Below, in pieces: positions 34,771 through 43,687 of a stretch of DNA of 64,000 bases. The DNA is from Streptomyces lacrimifluminis (GTDB taxonomy: Bacteria; Actinomycetota; Actinomycetes; Streptomycetales; Streptomycetaceae). The DNA is taken from the NCBI RefSeq assembly GCF_014646095.1, contig NZ_BMMU01000002.1, positions 124,001 through 188,000 on the forward strand, read 5' to 3'. The position numbers were made by a program, and so were the translations under genes. The notes beneath the pieces were generated by a model. The model did not search any database. It was given only the letters and a program-made list of their open reading frames with translations, and was not told the DNA's origin. Every line of letters starts with the position of its first letter. Position 1 is the first letter of the stretch.

Positions 34771-35729
34771 GTCCGTTCCTGGTCACCCGCACCCTGCCCG
34801 AGGACGCCACGGAGGCCGCCCTGCGCGCCGATGTCCTCCACGGGCTCACCCGCACGCCCAAGACCCTCCCGCCGAAGTGGTTCTACGACGCCCACGGCAG
34901 CGAACTCTTCGACAAGATCACCGAGTTGCCCGAGTACTACCCGACCCGGGCCGAGCGCGAGATCCTTCTCGCCCGGGCCGGGGAGATCGCCGCCGCGACC
35001 GGGGCACGCACGCTGGTCGAGCTGGGCTCCGGCTCGTCGGAGAAGACGCGGCACCTGCTGGACGCGCTGCCGCGGCTGGAGACGTACGTCCCGGTCGACG
35101 TCAGTGAGAGCGCGCTGCGCCAGGCCGGCGAGGCGCTGATCGCCGAGCGGCCCGGGCTCGGCGTCCACGCCCTGATCGCCGACTTCACCGGCGGTCTGGC
35201 GCTGCCGGGCACGCCCGGACCCCGGCTGATGGCATTCCTGGGCGGCACGATCGGCAATCTGCTGCCCTCCGAGCGGGCCGCGTTCCTGTCCTCGGTCCGC
35301 TCCCTGCTGTCGCCCGGCGACGCGCTGCTGCTCGGCACGGACCTGGTCAAGGACGAGTCGGTGCTGGTCCCGGCGTACGACGACGCGGCGGGCGTCACGG
35401 CCGCGTTCAACAAGAACGTGCTCAGCGTCGTCAACCGCGAGCTCGGCGCCGACTTCGAGCCCGACGCCTTCGAGCATGTGGCGCTGTGGGACGCCGACAA
35501 CGAGTGGATCGAGATGCGGCTGCGCTCGCTCGCCGATCAGACCGTGAAGATCCCCGCGCTCGATCTCGCCGTGGACTTCGCGGTGGGCGAGGAGTTGCGT
35601 ACAGAGGTGTCGGCGAAGTTCCGGAAGGAGGGCGTGGGCGCCGAACTGGCCGCCGCCGGGCTGGAGCCGACCCGGTGGTGGACGGACGAGCAGGGCCGTT
35701 TCGCCCTCTCGCTGAGCGTCGCCCGTTGA
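34767..35729 (+). CDS. egtD: Histidine N-alpha-trimethyltransferase EgtD
   Basis: Makes hercynine from histidine using S-adenosylmethionine. The 320-aa protein has LPPKWFYDAHGSELFDKITE, the SAM loop LVELGSGSSEKTRHLLDAL, VDVSESALRQA, FLGGTIGNLLPSE and NRELGADFEPDAFEHVALWD, all typical. The start is GTG, overlapping the egtC stop. The lyase EgtE, needed for the last step, is not in the window. A hairpin follows at 35744-35767. Confidence 0.95.
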   Translation: MSPFLVTRTLPEDATEAALRADVLHGLTRTPKTLPPKWFYDAHGSELFDKITELPEYYPTRAEREILLARAGEIAAATGARTLVELGSGSSEKTRHLLDALPRLETYVPVDVSESALRQAGEALIAERPGLGVHALIADFTGGLALPGTPGPRLMAFLGGTIGNLLPSERAAFLSSVRSLLSPGDALLLGTDLVKDESVLVPAYDDAAGVTAAFNKNVLSVVNRELGADFEPDAFEHVALWDADNEWIEMRLRSLADQTVKIPALDLAVDFAVGEELRTEVSAKFRKEGVGAELAAAGLEPTRWWTDEQGRFALSLSVAR

Positions 35730-35743
35730 CGACACCTCGCGAA

Positions 35744-35767
35744 CCACCGCCCCATGGGGCACGGTGG
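35744..35767. terminator. Hairpin after egtD
   Basis: CCACCG and CGGTGG flank the inner palindrome CCCCATGGGG, 15 bp after the egtD stop. It probably ends the egt transcript before the dodecin gene. Confidence 0.6.
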
Positions 35768-35834
35768 AACGTGGAACGCCGCCAGGAGAATCCCTACGTC
35801 CAGCACATCCAGTACCGCGAAGAGGAGCACCCGC

Positions 35835-36050
35835 ATGTCGAACCACACCTATCGGGTCACCGAGATCGTCGGCACCTCGCACGAAGGCGTCGACCAGGCC
35901 GTCCGCAACGGCATCAGCCGGGCCTCGCAGACCCTGCGCAACCTGGACTGGTTCGAGATCACGCAGGTCAGGGGGCAGATCGTGGACGGGCAGGTCGAGC
36001 ACTACCAGGTCGGCCTGAAGGTCGGTTTCCGGCTGGAGGACGGCGAGTAG
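35835..36050 (+). CDS. Dodecin
   Basis: A 71-aa flavin-binding protein that forms hollow dodecamers and buffers free flavin (or CoA in actinobacteria). SNHTYRVTEIVGTSHEGVDQ, RNLDWFEITQVRGQI and YQVGLKVGFRLED match the family end to end; the flavin-stacking Trp (DWFE) is present. GAGGAG lies 9 nt before the ATG. It follows the egt operon but has its own upstream gap. Confidence 0.93.
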   Translation: MSNHTYRVTEIVGTSHEGVDQAVRNGISRASQTLRNLDWFEITQVRGQIVDGQVEHYQVGLKVGFRLEDGE

Positions 36051-36068
36051 CCGTACTGGGCCACTTGC

Positions 36069-36572
36069 TCAGGTCCGGCCCTCGCCCTCCTGCGCCTCCT
36101 TCAGCGCGCCGGACTCGGCGGTCCAGCGGGCCCGTACCACGCTGAAGCCCGCGCGTTCCGCGTCCTGGCAGACGAGTTCGTCGTCGTCCACCAGGACGCG
36201 GATCTCGCGGTCGCGGGCCAGGCGGCGCAGGATCTCCAGTTTGGTGCTGCGGGCGGGCCTGCGGTCGTCGTTGCGCCGCATCCAGACGCGGCCCTCGGGC
36301 AGCCCGTGCGCGGCGAGCCAGGCGAGCGTGTCCCGGCGGCAGCGTTCGGGCCGTCCGGTGAGGTAGACGACCTCGCACTCCCGGGCGCTCTCCAGGGCCA
36401 GGGTCACGCCCTCGGCCAGGGGCGGATCGTGCGGCGCGGCGGCGAAGAACGCCGCCCAGTCACGGGGCTTTCGCTCCAGGAACCGCTGCCGGTGCGCGGT
36501 GTCGGCGAGCGTGTTGTCCAGGTCGAACACGGCGAGCGGTCTGCTGTTGTTCAAGCTGTTGTTCTGCGTCAC
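36069..36572 (-). CDS. HAD-family phosphatase, polynucleotide-kinase phosphatase-like
   Basis: A 167-aa cytoplasmic hydrolase. Motif I AVFDLDNTLADTAHR (two Asp), motif II VYLTGRPERCRRDT, a Lys in RRPARSTKLEIL, and motif III VLVDDDELV. The layout resembles the phosphatase half of T4 polynucleotide kinase, with no kinase domain. Substrate unknown. It converges on the dodecin gene with only 18 bp between. Confidence 0.82.
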   Translation of the reverse strand: MTQNNSLNNSRPLAVFDLDNTLADTAHRQRFLERKPRDWAAFFAAAPHDPPLAEGVTLALESARECEVVYLTGRPERCRRDTLAWLAAHGLPEGRVWMRRNDDRRPARSTKLEILRRLARDREIRVLVDDDELVCQDAERAGFSVVRARWTAESGALKEAQEGEGRT

Positions 36573-36749
36573 GGTCCCTGACCCTAGTCAGCCAGGACCG
36601 GCGACCTCCACGGGCGCTCGTCGCACGGACGATCCACTGCCTGCGGCCCTCAACTCCCTTGTGCCGCGCGCGACAACGAAATTCAATCTGTCGGAAACAT
36701 TGACTCACTCCCGCCCCCTACCTATCTTTCGGTCGAACGTCCGTACATC

Positions 36750-36765
36750 GTTCTATATATCGAAC
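36750..36765. promoter_or_regulatory. Palindrome GTTC-N8-GAAC upstream of GH43
   Basis: GTTCTATATATCGAAC, a near-perfect 16-bp dyad, 37 bp before the GH43 start. It sits in an AT-rich promoter stretch. It shares its arms and spacing with the site at 27518-27533 before the other GH43 gene. Confidence 0.55.
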
Positions 36766-36802
36766 AACCGGCCCGGGAACAGGCCGCTGAAGGAGACTCG
36801 CC

Positions 36803-38275
36803 GTGGACCGCACCCGCAGCAGCTCGACCAGCCGACGCACGCTCCTCAAGGCCTGCACGGCCCTGGTCGTCGCCGTGACCGTGCCCGCCGTCGTCGGCAC
36901 CCCGGCGTTCGCCGCCGTCCCCGCTTCCCCGGCCGTCACCTTCACCAACCCGATCGCCGAGCAGCGCGCCGACCCGCACATCCACAAGCACACCGACGGC
37001 TACTACTACTTCACCGCCACGGTCCCCGCGTACGACCGGATCGTGCTGCGCCGCGCCACCACTCTGCAGGGCCTCGCGACCGCCGCCGAGACGACCATCT
37101 GGACCAAGCACGCCAGCGGTGACATGGGTGCCCACATCTGGGCTCCGGAGATCCACTTCATCGACGGCAAGTGGTACGTGTACTTCGCGGCCGGCGCCTC
37201 CAACGACATCTGGAAGATCCGCCCGTACGTCCTGGAGAGCTCGTCCGCCAACCCGGTCACCGGGACCTGGACCGAGAAGGGCCGGATCGCGCTGCCGCTG
37301 GACACGTTCTCGCTCGACGCGACGACCTTCGTGGTGAACGGCACCCGCTATCTGAGCTGGGCGCAGAACGACCCGGCCGTCGGCACCGGCACCAACCTCT
37401 ACCTCGCCAAGCTGGCCAACCCCTGGACGATCAGCGGCACTCCGGTGATGATCTCCTCGCCCACCAACGCGTGGGAGACCATCGGCCACCGGGTCAACGA
37501 GGGGCCGGCCGTCATCCAGCGGAACGGCAGGGTCTTCATGAGTTTCTCGGCGAGCGCCACCGACGCCAACTACTGCCTGGGGCTGTTGACCGCGTCCGCC
37601 TCCGCCGACCTGCTCAACCCGGCCTCCTGGACGAAGAGTTCGCAGCCGGTGTTCGCGAGCAACGCCTCGACCGGGCAGTACGGGCCGGGCCACAACACGT
37701 TCACGGTCTCCGAGGACGGCAAGTCCGACGTCCTCGTCTACCACGACCGCAACTACAAGGACATCAGCGGCGATCCGCTCAACGACCCCAACCGGCGCAC
37801 GCGTTACCAGAAGCTGTACTGGAACGCCGACGGCACCCCGAACTTCGGCATCCCGGTCTCCGACGGTGCCACCCCGGTCCGCTTCTCGTCGTTCAACTAC
37901 CCGGACCGGTACATCCGGCACTGGGAGTACCGGGCGAAGCTGGAGGCGAACGTCACCAACCTCGCCGACTCGCAGTTCCGGATCGTCACCGGGCTGACCG
38001 GCTCCGGGACCGTCTCGCTGGAGTCGGCGAACTTCCCCGGCTACTACCTCCGGCACAAGAACTACGAGCTGTGGGTGGAGAAGAACACCGGCACGGCCAC
38101 CTTCCTCGCCGACGCCTCCTTCACCCGGCGGGCGGGTCTCGCCGACCCGGCCGGGGTGTCCTTCGAGTCGTACAACTTCCCGGGCCGGTACATCCGGCAC
38201 TACAACGGCCTGATCCAACTCCAGCCGCTCAGCACCTCCCTGGACCAGCAGGACGCGACCTACTACACCGAGTAG
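36803..38275 (+). CDS. Secreted GH43 arabinosidase with CBM42 (AbfB) domain
   Basis: 490 aa. The signal sequence (SRRTLLKACTALVVAVTVPA, ending AFA) is Tat-like. The propeller has the base in QRADPHIHKH, the modulating Asp in FSLDATTFVV and the acid Glu in VNEGPAVIQ. The C-terminal 140 residues form an arabinofuranose-binding trefoil (FSSFNYPDRYIRHWEYRAKL, NFPGYYLRHKNYEL, NFPGRYIRHYNGL). The GTG has AAGGAG 7 nt upstream. The GH127 gene follows 78 bp later, so the pair probably strips arabinofuranose from plant polymers. Confidence 0.88.
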   Translation: MDRTRSSSTSRRTLLKACTALVVAVTVPAVVGTPAFAAVPASPAVTFTNPIAEQRADPHIHKHTDGYYYFTATVPAYDRIVLRRATTLQGLATAAETTIWTKHASGDMGAHIWAPEIHFIDGKWYVYFAAGASNDIWKIRPYVLESSSANPVTGTWTEKGRIALPLDTFSLDATTFVVNGTRYLSWAQNDPAVGTGTNLYLAKLANPWTISGTPVMISSPTNAWETIGHRVNEGPAVIQRNGRVFMSFSASATDANYCLGLLTASASADLLNPASWTKSSQPVFASNASTGQYGPGHNTFTVSEDGKSDVLVYHDRNYKDISGDPLNDPNRRTRYQKLYWNADGTPNFGIPVSDGATPVRFSSFNYPDRYIRHWEYRAKLEANVTNLADSQFRIVTGLTGSGTVSLESANFPGYYLRHKNYELWVEKNTGTATFLADASFTRRAGLADPAGVSFESYNFPGRYIRHYNGLIQLQPLSTSLDQQDATYYTE

Positions 38276-38352
38276 TCCTCCGGGCGAAACCCCTTACGGA
38301 GCAAGGAACTTAAGAGCTCAGCTACGTCAGTCACCTCAGAGACGAGGCACAT

Positions 38353-41157
38353 GTGACCCCCCACCTGTCGAGACGGTTCCTGCTCCAGAGCGCGATCCTC
38401 GCCGCCGCCGCGCCCGCGTTCGCCCACGCCGCCGTCGGCCGGGCCGCCGCCGCTGCCCTGCCCGCGCCGTCCGCCTGGACGCTCCGCCCGTTCGAGCTGA
38501 AGGACGTCTCACTCGGCCAGGGCGTCTTCGCGAACAAGCGCCAGCTGATGCTGGACCACGGGCGCGGCTACGACGTGAACCGGCTGCTCCAGGTGTTCCG
38601 CGCCAACGCGGGCCTCTCCACCGGCGGGGCGGTCGCCCCGGGCGGCTGGGAGGGCCTGGACGGCGAGGCCAACGGCAACCTGCGCGGCCACTACACCGGC
38701 CACTTCCTGACCATGCTGTCGCAGGCGTACGCGAGCACCGGGGAGCAGACCTACGCCGACAGGATCTCGACCATGGTCGGTGCGCTGACCGACGTGCGCG
38801 CGGCGCTGCGCACCGACCCGCGCATGCTCACCGTCACCGGGCGGTGGGGTGGCGCGCACGAGAACGTGCGTGGCTCCTACCAGTACGTGGACCTCCCGGC
38901 GCCAGTGCTGGGCGGTGCCGCGGCGATCACCCTGTCGACCTGGGTCAAGCCCACACACGACGCCAACTGGCAACGTGTCTTCGACTTCGGCAACGACACC
39001 ACCAGGTACATGTACCTGGTCACCCGGAACGCCGGCGGAGTGCCACGGTTCGCCATCACCACCAACGGGCCCGGCGGCGAACAGGGCCTCAACGGCACCG
39101 CCGCACTGCCGCTGAACCAGTGGAGCCACCTCGCGGTGACCATCACCGGCACCACGGGCACCCTCTACGTCAACGGCACCGCCGTCGCCCAGAACACCTC
39201 GATGACGCTCAACCCGTCCGCCCTGGGCACCCTGACGAACAACTGGCTCGGTCGCTCGAACTACTCCGGCGACCCCGTCTACGCGGGCGCCTTCGACGAG
39301 TTCAACGTCTACTCGCGCGCCCTGAGCGCGGCCGACATCACCTCGCTCCAGAGCAACGAGGCCAAGAAGTCCTCGGCTGGGCTCGGCAACCTCGCCTCGT
39401 ACTACTTCTCCGCCACCTCCGGCGGCACCTTCGCCGACGCCTCCGGCCGCGGGCTGACCGCCACCCTGCGCCGCACCTGGGGCGCGCCGAGCCACGCCGG
39501 GTTCCTCGCCGCGTACCCGGAGACCCAGTTCATCGACCTGGAATCGAGGACCAGCCCGGACTACACCAAGGTGTGGGCTCCCTACTACACCGCGCACAAG
39601 ATCCTCAAGGGTCTGCTGGACGCGTATCTCGCCACGGACGACGCCCGGGCGCTCGACCTCGCGTCCGGCATGTGCGACTGGATGTACTCCCGGCTGTCCA
39701 AGCTGCCCGAGGCCACTCTGCAGCGGATGTGGGGCATCTTCTCCAGCGGCGAGTTCGGCGGCATCGTCGAGACGATCGTCGACCTGTACTCGATCACCGG
39801 CAAGGCCGACCACCTCGCGCTGGCCAAGCTGTTCGACCTCGACAAGCTCATCGACGCCTGCGCCGCCAACACCGACACCCTGGACGGCCTGCACGCGAAC
39901 CAGCACATCCCGATCTTCACCGGCCTGGTGCGGCTGTACGACGCGACGGGCGAGACCCGCTACCTCACTGCCGCGAAGAACTTCTGGGGCATGGTCATCC
40001 CTCACCGGATGTTCGGCATCGGCGGTACGAGCACCGCCGAGTTCTGGAAGGCGCGCGGTGTCGTCGCGGGCACGATCAGCGACACCAGCGCCGAGTCCTG
40101 CTGCGCGTACAACCTGCTCAAGCTGAGCCGGATGCTGTTCTTCCACGAGCAGGACCCGAAGTACATGGACTACTACGAGCGGGCGCTCTACAACCAGGTG
40201 CTCGGCTCCAAGCAGGACAAGGCCGACGCCGAGAAACCGCTCGTCACGTACTTCATCGGGCTCACCCCCGGGCACGTGCGCGACTACACGCCCAAGCAGG
40301 GCACCACCTGCTGCGAGGGCACGGGCATGGAGAGCGCCACGAAGTACCAGGACTCGGTGTACTTCAAGTCGGCCGACGGCGGCTCCCTCTACGTCAACCT
40401 GTACAGCGCGTCCACCCTGACCTGGGCCGAGAAGGGCGTCACGGTCACCCAGACCACCGAGTATCCGAAGGAGCAGGGCACCACGCTCACCTTCGGGGGT
40501 GGCAGCGCGGCCTTCGCACTGCGGCTGCGCGTGCCGGTCTGGGCGACGGCCGGCTTCCGGGTGACGGTCAACGGGCAGGCGGTGAGCGGGACTCCGGTCG
40601 CCGGGAGCTACTTCGCCGTCTCGCGGACCTGGCAGAGCGGGGACATCGTACGGATCAGTGTGCCGTTCCGGCTGCGGGTCGAGAAGGCGCTCGACGACCC
40701 GTCGCTCCAGGCCCTGTTCCACGGGCCGGTGAACCTGGTCGCGCGGAGTTCGAGCACCAGTCATCTGTCCGTCGGGCTGTACCGCAACGCGGCTCTCTCG
40801 GGCGATCTGCTGCCCTCCCTCACCCCGGTGAGCGGCAAGCCGCTGCACTACACGCTGAACGGCACCGAGTTCGCCCCCTTCTCCGAGGGGACCGAGGACC
40901 CGACGCACGCCTATGTCCGGCGCGCCGAACCGACGGTCGTGTTCGGGACCGTCAGCTCGGGGGTCGCCAATCCGGCGAAGGCCGACGGCACCACACTTCT
41001 CGACGAGATCTGGGCCGGGGCGCCCTTCGCGAACAAGGCCGCGCTGGTCACGCGGGTGCGGTCGACGTCGGCGGCCTGGGTGTCTGCGGGGCTGCTCACG
41101 CAGGCGGCGGCCGACACGGTGGTGAGCACGGCGCAGCAGGCCTCGTACGTGTCCTGA
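38353..41157 (+). CDS. Secreted GH127 beta-L-arabinofuranosidase interrupted by a LamG domain
   Basis: 934 aa. A Tat-type signal (SRRFLLQSAILAAAAPAFA) precedes a DUF1680/GH127 (alpha/alpha)6 barrel. The zinc and nucleophile residues are intact: E581-S-C583 in TSAESCCAYNLLKL and C653-C654 in GTTCCEGTG, matching the Glu-x-Cys and Cys-Cys of characterised GH127. A LamG/concanavalin-like domain (about residues 165-375: AAITLSTWVKPTHDANWQRV, GALDE-like AGAFDEFNVYSRAL) is inserted inside the N-terminal part of the barrel, between LTDVRAAL and HAGFLAAYPE. The GTG at 38353 follows GAGG. Probably co-transcribed with the GH43 gene. Confidence 0.87.
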   Translation: MTPHLSRRFLLQSAILAAAAPAFAHAAVGRAAAAALPAPSAWTLRPFELKDVSLGQGVFANKRQLMLDHGRGYDVNRLLQVFRANAGLSTGGAVAPGGWEGLDGEANGNLRGHYTGHFLTMLSQAYASTGEQTYADRISTMVGALTDVRAALRTDPRMLTVTGRWGGAHENVRGSYQYVDLPAPVLGGAAAITLSTWVKPTHDANWQRVFDFGNDTTRYMYLVTRNAGGVPRFAITTNGPGGEQGLNGTAALPLNQWSHLAVTITGTTGTLYVNGTAVAQNTSMTLNPSALGTLTNNWLGRSNYSGDPVYAGAFDEFNVYSRALSAADITSLQSNEAKKSSAGLGNLASYYFSATSGGTFADASGRGLTATLRRTWGAPSHAGFLAAYPETQFIDLESRTSPDYTKVWAPYYTAHKILKGLLDAYLATDDARALDLASGMCDWMYSRLSKLPEATLQRMWGIFSSGEFGGIVETIVDLYSITGKADHLALAKLFDLDKLIDACAANTDTLDGLHANQHIPIFTGLVRLYDATGETRYLTAAKNFWGMVIPHRMFGIGGTSTAEFWKARGVVAGTISDTSAESCCAYNLLKLSRMLFFHEQDPKYMDYYERALYNQVLGSKQDKADAEKPLVTYFIGLTPGHVRDYTPKQGTTCCEGTGMESATKYQDSVYFKSADGGSLYVNLYSASTLTWAEKGVTVTQTTEYPKEQGTTLTFGGGSAAFALRLRVPVWATAGFRVTVNGQAVSGTPVAGSYFAVSRTWQSGDIVRISVPFRLRVEKALDDPSLQALFHGPVNLVARSSSTSHLSVGLYRNAALSGDLLPSLTPVSGKPLHYTLNGTEFAPFSEGTEDPTHAYVRRAEPTVVFGTVSSGVANPAKADGTTLLDEIWAGAPFANKAALVTRVRSTSAAWVSAGLLTQAAADTVVSTAQQASYVS

Positions 41158-41181
41158 CCGGCGTACGTCTCCTGATCATCG

Positions 41182-41214
41182 CGGGCGGTACCCCTACCCG
41201 AGGGGTGCCGCCCG
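41182..41214. terminator. Hairpin after the GH127 gene
   Basis: CGGGCGGTACCCCT pairs with AGGGGTGCCGCCCG around ACCCG; one T-G position. 24 bp past the stop. Confidence 0.75.
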
Positions 41215-41358
41215 TCCTGCGTGCGGACGACCGGCGAGGCCGCCTGTACTGCGTTCTCAGTAGTCGCGATTGTCGACAGGTGCACGACGACGGGAGGGGG
41301 CCGGTCCCGGGAACCTTGTCGGGTACCCGAGATCCGATGATGTGGAGACCTCCCCCTC

Positions 41359-43572
41359 GTGGCCACCTTCCTGTACAAGCTGGGCCGACTGGCCTTCCGA
41401 CGGCGCTGGTACGTCGCCCTCATGTGGCTGGCGGTGCTCGCCGCCGTCGGTGCCGGTGCCGCGACCGCGCCCGCCGCTCCCGACGCGGACAACACGATGC
41501 CGGGAATCGAGTCCCAGAAGGCCTTCGACCTGATGGACCAGCGGTTCCCCGGCTCCGACGCGCACGGCGCGAACGCCCGGGTGGTGTTCGTGGCGCCGGA
41601 CGGCGAGAAGGTCACCGCCACCGAGAACAGGGCGGTGATCGAGACGTTCGTGGGCGAGATGGCCGACGGTTCACAGGTCGCGTCCACCGCGGACCCCTTC
41701 CAGGCGCAGGCCGTCAGCGAGGACGCCTCGACGGCGTACGCCACCGTCACCTACAAGGCGAAGCCCGACGATCTCACCGACGCCACCAAGAACCATCTCG
41801 AGGACGCCATCAAGGAGGCGCAGGGCTCGGGACTGACCGTCGAGGTCGGCGGTACGGCGCTCGCGACGACGCCTTCGGCGGGCGGCGCGGCCGAGGCGAT
41901 CGGTATCGCCATCGCGGCCCTCGTCCTGATCGTCACCTTCGGTTCGCTGGCCGCCGCAGGGCTGCCGCTGCTGACCGCGGTCATCGGGGTGGGTGTCAGC
42001 ATGGCGTCGATCCTGGCTCTGAGCAGTGCGCTCGGGCTGTCCTCGACGACCGGGACGCTCGCCGGCATGCTGGGTCTGGCCTGCGGAATCGACTACGCGG
42101 TGTTCATCGTCTCCCGGTACCGGGAGGAGCGCGGCAAGGGGCACGGCCCGCAGGAGGCGGCGGCGCTCGCGACCGGTACCGCCGGTTCGGCGGTCGTCTT
42201 CGCCGGTCTCACCGTCGTCATCGCGCTGGCCGGGCTCATGGTGGTCGGTGTCCCGATGCTGACGAAGATGGGGCTGGCCGCCGCCGGCGCGGTCGCCGTG
42301 GGCGTGCTCGTCGCGCTGACGCTGGTCCCGGCCCTGGTGGGCTTCTGGCCGAACGCCCTGCTCTCGCGCTCCGCCCGGAAGACCGGGCAGATCGAGCAGG
42401 CCGACGAGCACAACGGCGGCAGCCGCTGGGCCCGGTTCGTGCTGCGCCGTCCGATCCCGGTGCTGATCGCCTCGGTGGCCGGTCTCGGCGCCCTCGCGAT
42501 ACCCGTGATGGACCTCCAGCTGGGCACGTCCGGCGACGAGGCCAAGCCGACCTCCACCACCGAGCGCCGCGCCTACGACGACCTCGCGACGGCCTTCGGC
42601 CCCGGCTTCAACGGTCCCCTGACGATCGTCGTGGACGCCAAGGGCGCGAGTGACCCCGAGGGCGCGGTGGCGAAGGTCTCCGAGAGGATCGCCGCCACCA
42701 AGGGGGTCGTGTCCGTCTCCGGGGCCCGCTTCAACCCCGCCGGAGACACGGCGGTCTTCGCCGCCGTCCCGGCCGACGCGCCGACCAGCACGAAGACGCA
42801 GGACCTTGTGAAGAGCATCCGGTCCGAGCGGCCGGCCACGGTGGCCGGCACGGACGCGGAGTTCAGCGTCACCGGCAGCACGGCGGCCAACATCGACGTC
42901 GCCCAGAAGATGCGGGACGCGCTGGTCCCGTATCTGATCGTGGTCGTGGGGCTGGCGATCGTGCTGCTCCTGCTGGTCTTCCGGTCGGTCCTCGTACCCG
43001 TCAAGGCGGCCCTCGGCTTCCTCCTGTCGGTGCTGGCGGCGCTCGGTTCGGTGATCGCGGTGTTCCAGTGGGGCTGGGGCGCGGAGCTGCTCGGCGTCGA
43101 GACGACCGGTCCGATCATGAGCATGATGCCGATCTTCCTGGTGGGCATCGTCTTCGGCCTCGCGATGGACTACGAGGTGTTCCTGGTCGCCCGGATGCGG
43201 GAGGCGTACGTCCACGGGGACGGGCCCGCACAGGCGGTCGTCACGGGTTTCCGGTACAGCGCTCGGGTCGTGGTCGCCGCCGCGCTGATCATGATCGCCG
43301 TTTTCTCCGGCTTCATCGGGGCCGGCGAGTCCATCATCAAGATGATCGGCTTCGGACTGGCCGTGGCCGTCCTGTTGGACGCCTTCGTCGTCCGGATGGC
43401 GCTCGTCCCCGCCGTACTGGCCCTGCTCGGCGAGGCCGCCTGGTGGATGCCGGGCCGGCTGGACAAGGTGCTGCCGCGGGTCGACGTGGAGGGCGAGGCA
43501 CTCGCACACCGGGCGGCCACACCCGAGGACGGGGCGGACGGAACGGCAGACCGGGAGGCGGTCCGGGTCTGA
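41359..43572 (+). CDS. MMPL-family RND-type membrane exporter
   Basis: A 737-aa permease with two six-helix halves separated by extracytoplasmic domains: first helix LMWLAVLAAVGAGAATA, then helices around 180-330; second set around 515-690. The family motifs GIDYAVFIVSRYREERGKG and GLAMDYEVFLVARMREAYVHG, with the proton-relay Asp residues, are intact. It likely exports lipids or a small lipophilic compound. Start is GTG at 41359. It is followed by a strong hairpin and a two-component system, which may sense stress tied to it; this is inference. Confidence 0.92.
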   Translation: MATFLYKLGRLAFRRRWYVALMWLAVLAAVGAGAATAPAAPDADNTMPGIESQKAFDLMDQRFPGSDAHGANARVVFVAPDGEKVTATENRAVIETFVGEMADGSQVASTADPFQAQAVSEDASTAYATVTYKAKPDDLTDATKNHLEDAIKEAQGSGLTVEVGGTALATTPSAGGAAEAIGIAIAALVLIVTFGSLAAAGLPLLTAVIGVGVSMASILALSSALGLSSTTGTLAGMLGLACGIDYAVFIVSRYREERGKGHGPQEAAALATGTAGSAVVFAGLTVVIALAGLMVVGVPMLTKMGLAAAGAVAVGVLVALTLVPALVGFWPNALLSRSARKTGQIEQADEHNGGSRWARFVLRRPIPVLIASVAGLGALAIPVMDLQLGTSGDEAKPTSTTERRAYDDLATAFGPGFNGPLTIVVDAKGASDPEGAVAKVSERIAATKGVVSVSGARFNPAGDTAVFAAVPADAPTSTKTQDLVKSIRSERPATVAGTDAEFSVTGSTAANIDVAQKMRDALVPYLIVVVGLAIVLLLLVFRSVLVPVKAALGFLLSVLAALGSVIAVFQWGWGAELLGVETTGPIMSMMPIFLVGIVFGLAMDYEVFLVARMREAYVHGDGPAQAVVTGFRYSARVVVAAALIMIAVFSGFIGAGESIIKMIGFGLAVAVLLDAFVVRMALVPAVLALLGEAAWWMPGRLDKVLPRVDVEGEALAHRAATPEDGADGTADREAVRV

Positions 43573-43592
43573 CATCCGGCCGTACGCCCTGG

Positions 43593-43623
43593 GGGCCGCC
43601 CGTGCTGGACCCACGGGCGGCCC
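43593..43623. terminator. Hairpin after the MMPL gene
   Basis: GGGCCGCCCGTG pairs exactly with CACGGGCGGCCC around a 7-nt loop. Confidence 0.85.
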
Positions 43624-43687
43624 TCGTCGGACGTCGTGACGCGCTGTCGTGGACCATGGGTCCAAGCCCTTCGACCGGAGAGAGCCG

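Noticed and set aside
38509..40908. Very long open frame (about 800 aa) on the minus strand
   Set aside because: It is the shadow of the GH127 gene. It is Gly/Val/Arg-rich with no family sequence, and the plus-strand protein is unmistakable.
38844..42653. Open frame of about 1270 aa on the plus strand in another frame
   Set aside because: It crosses two real genes and their terminator, and the translation is Arg/His/Gly noise typical of off-frame high-GC DNA.
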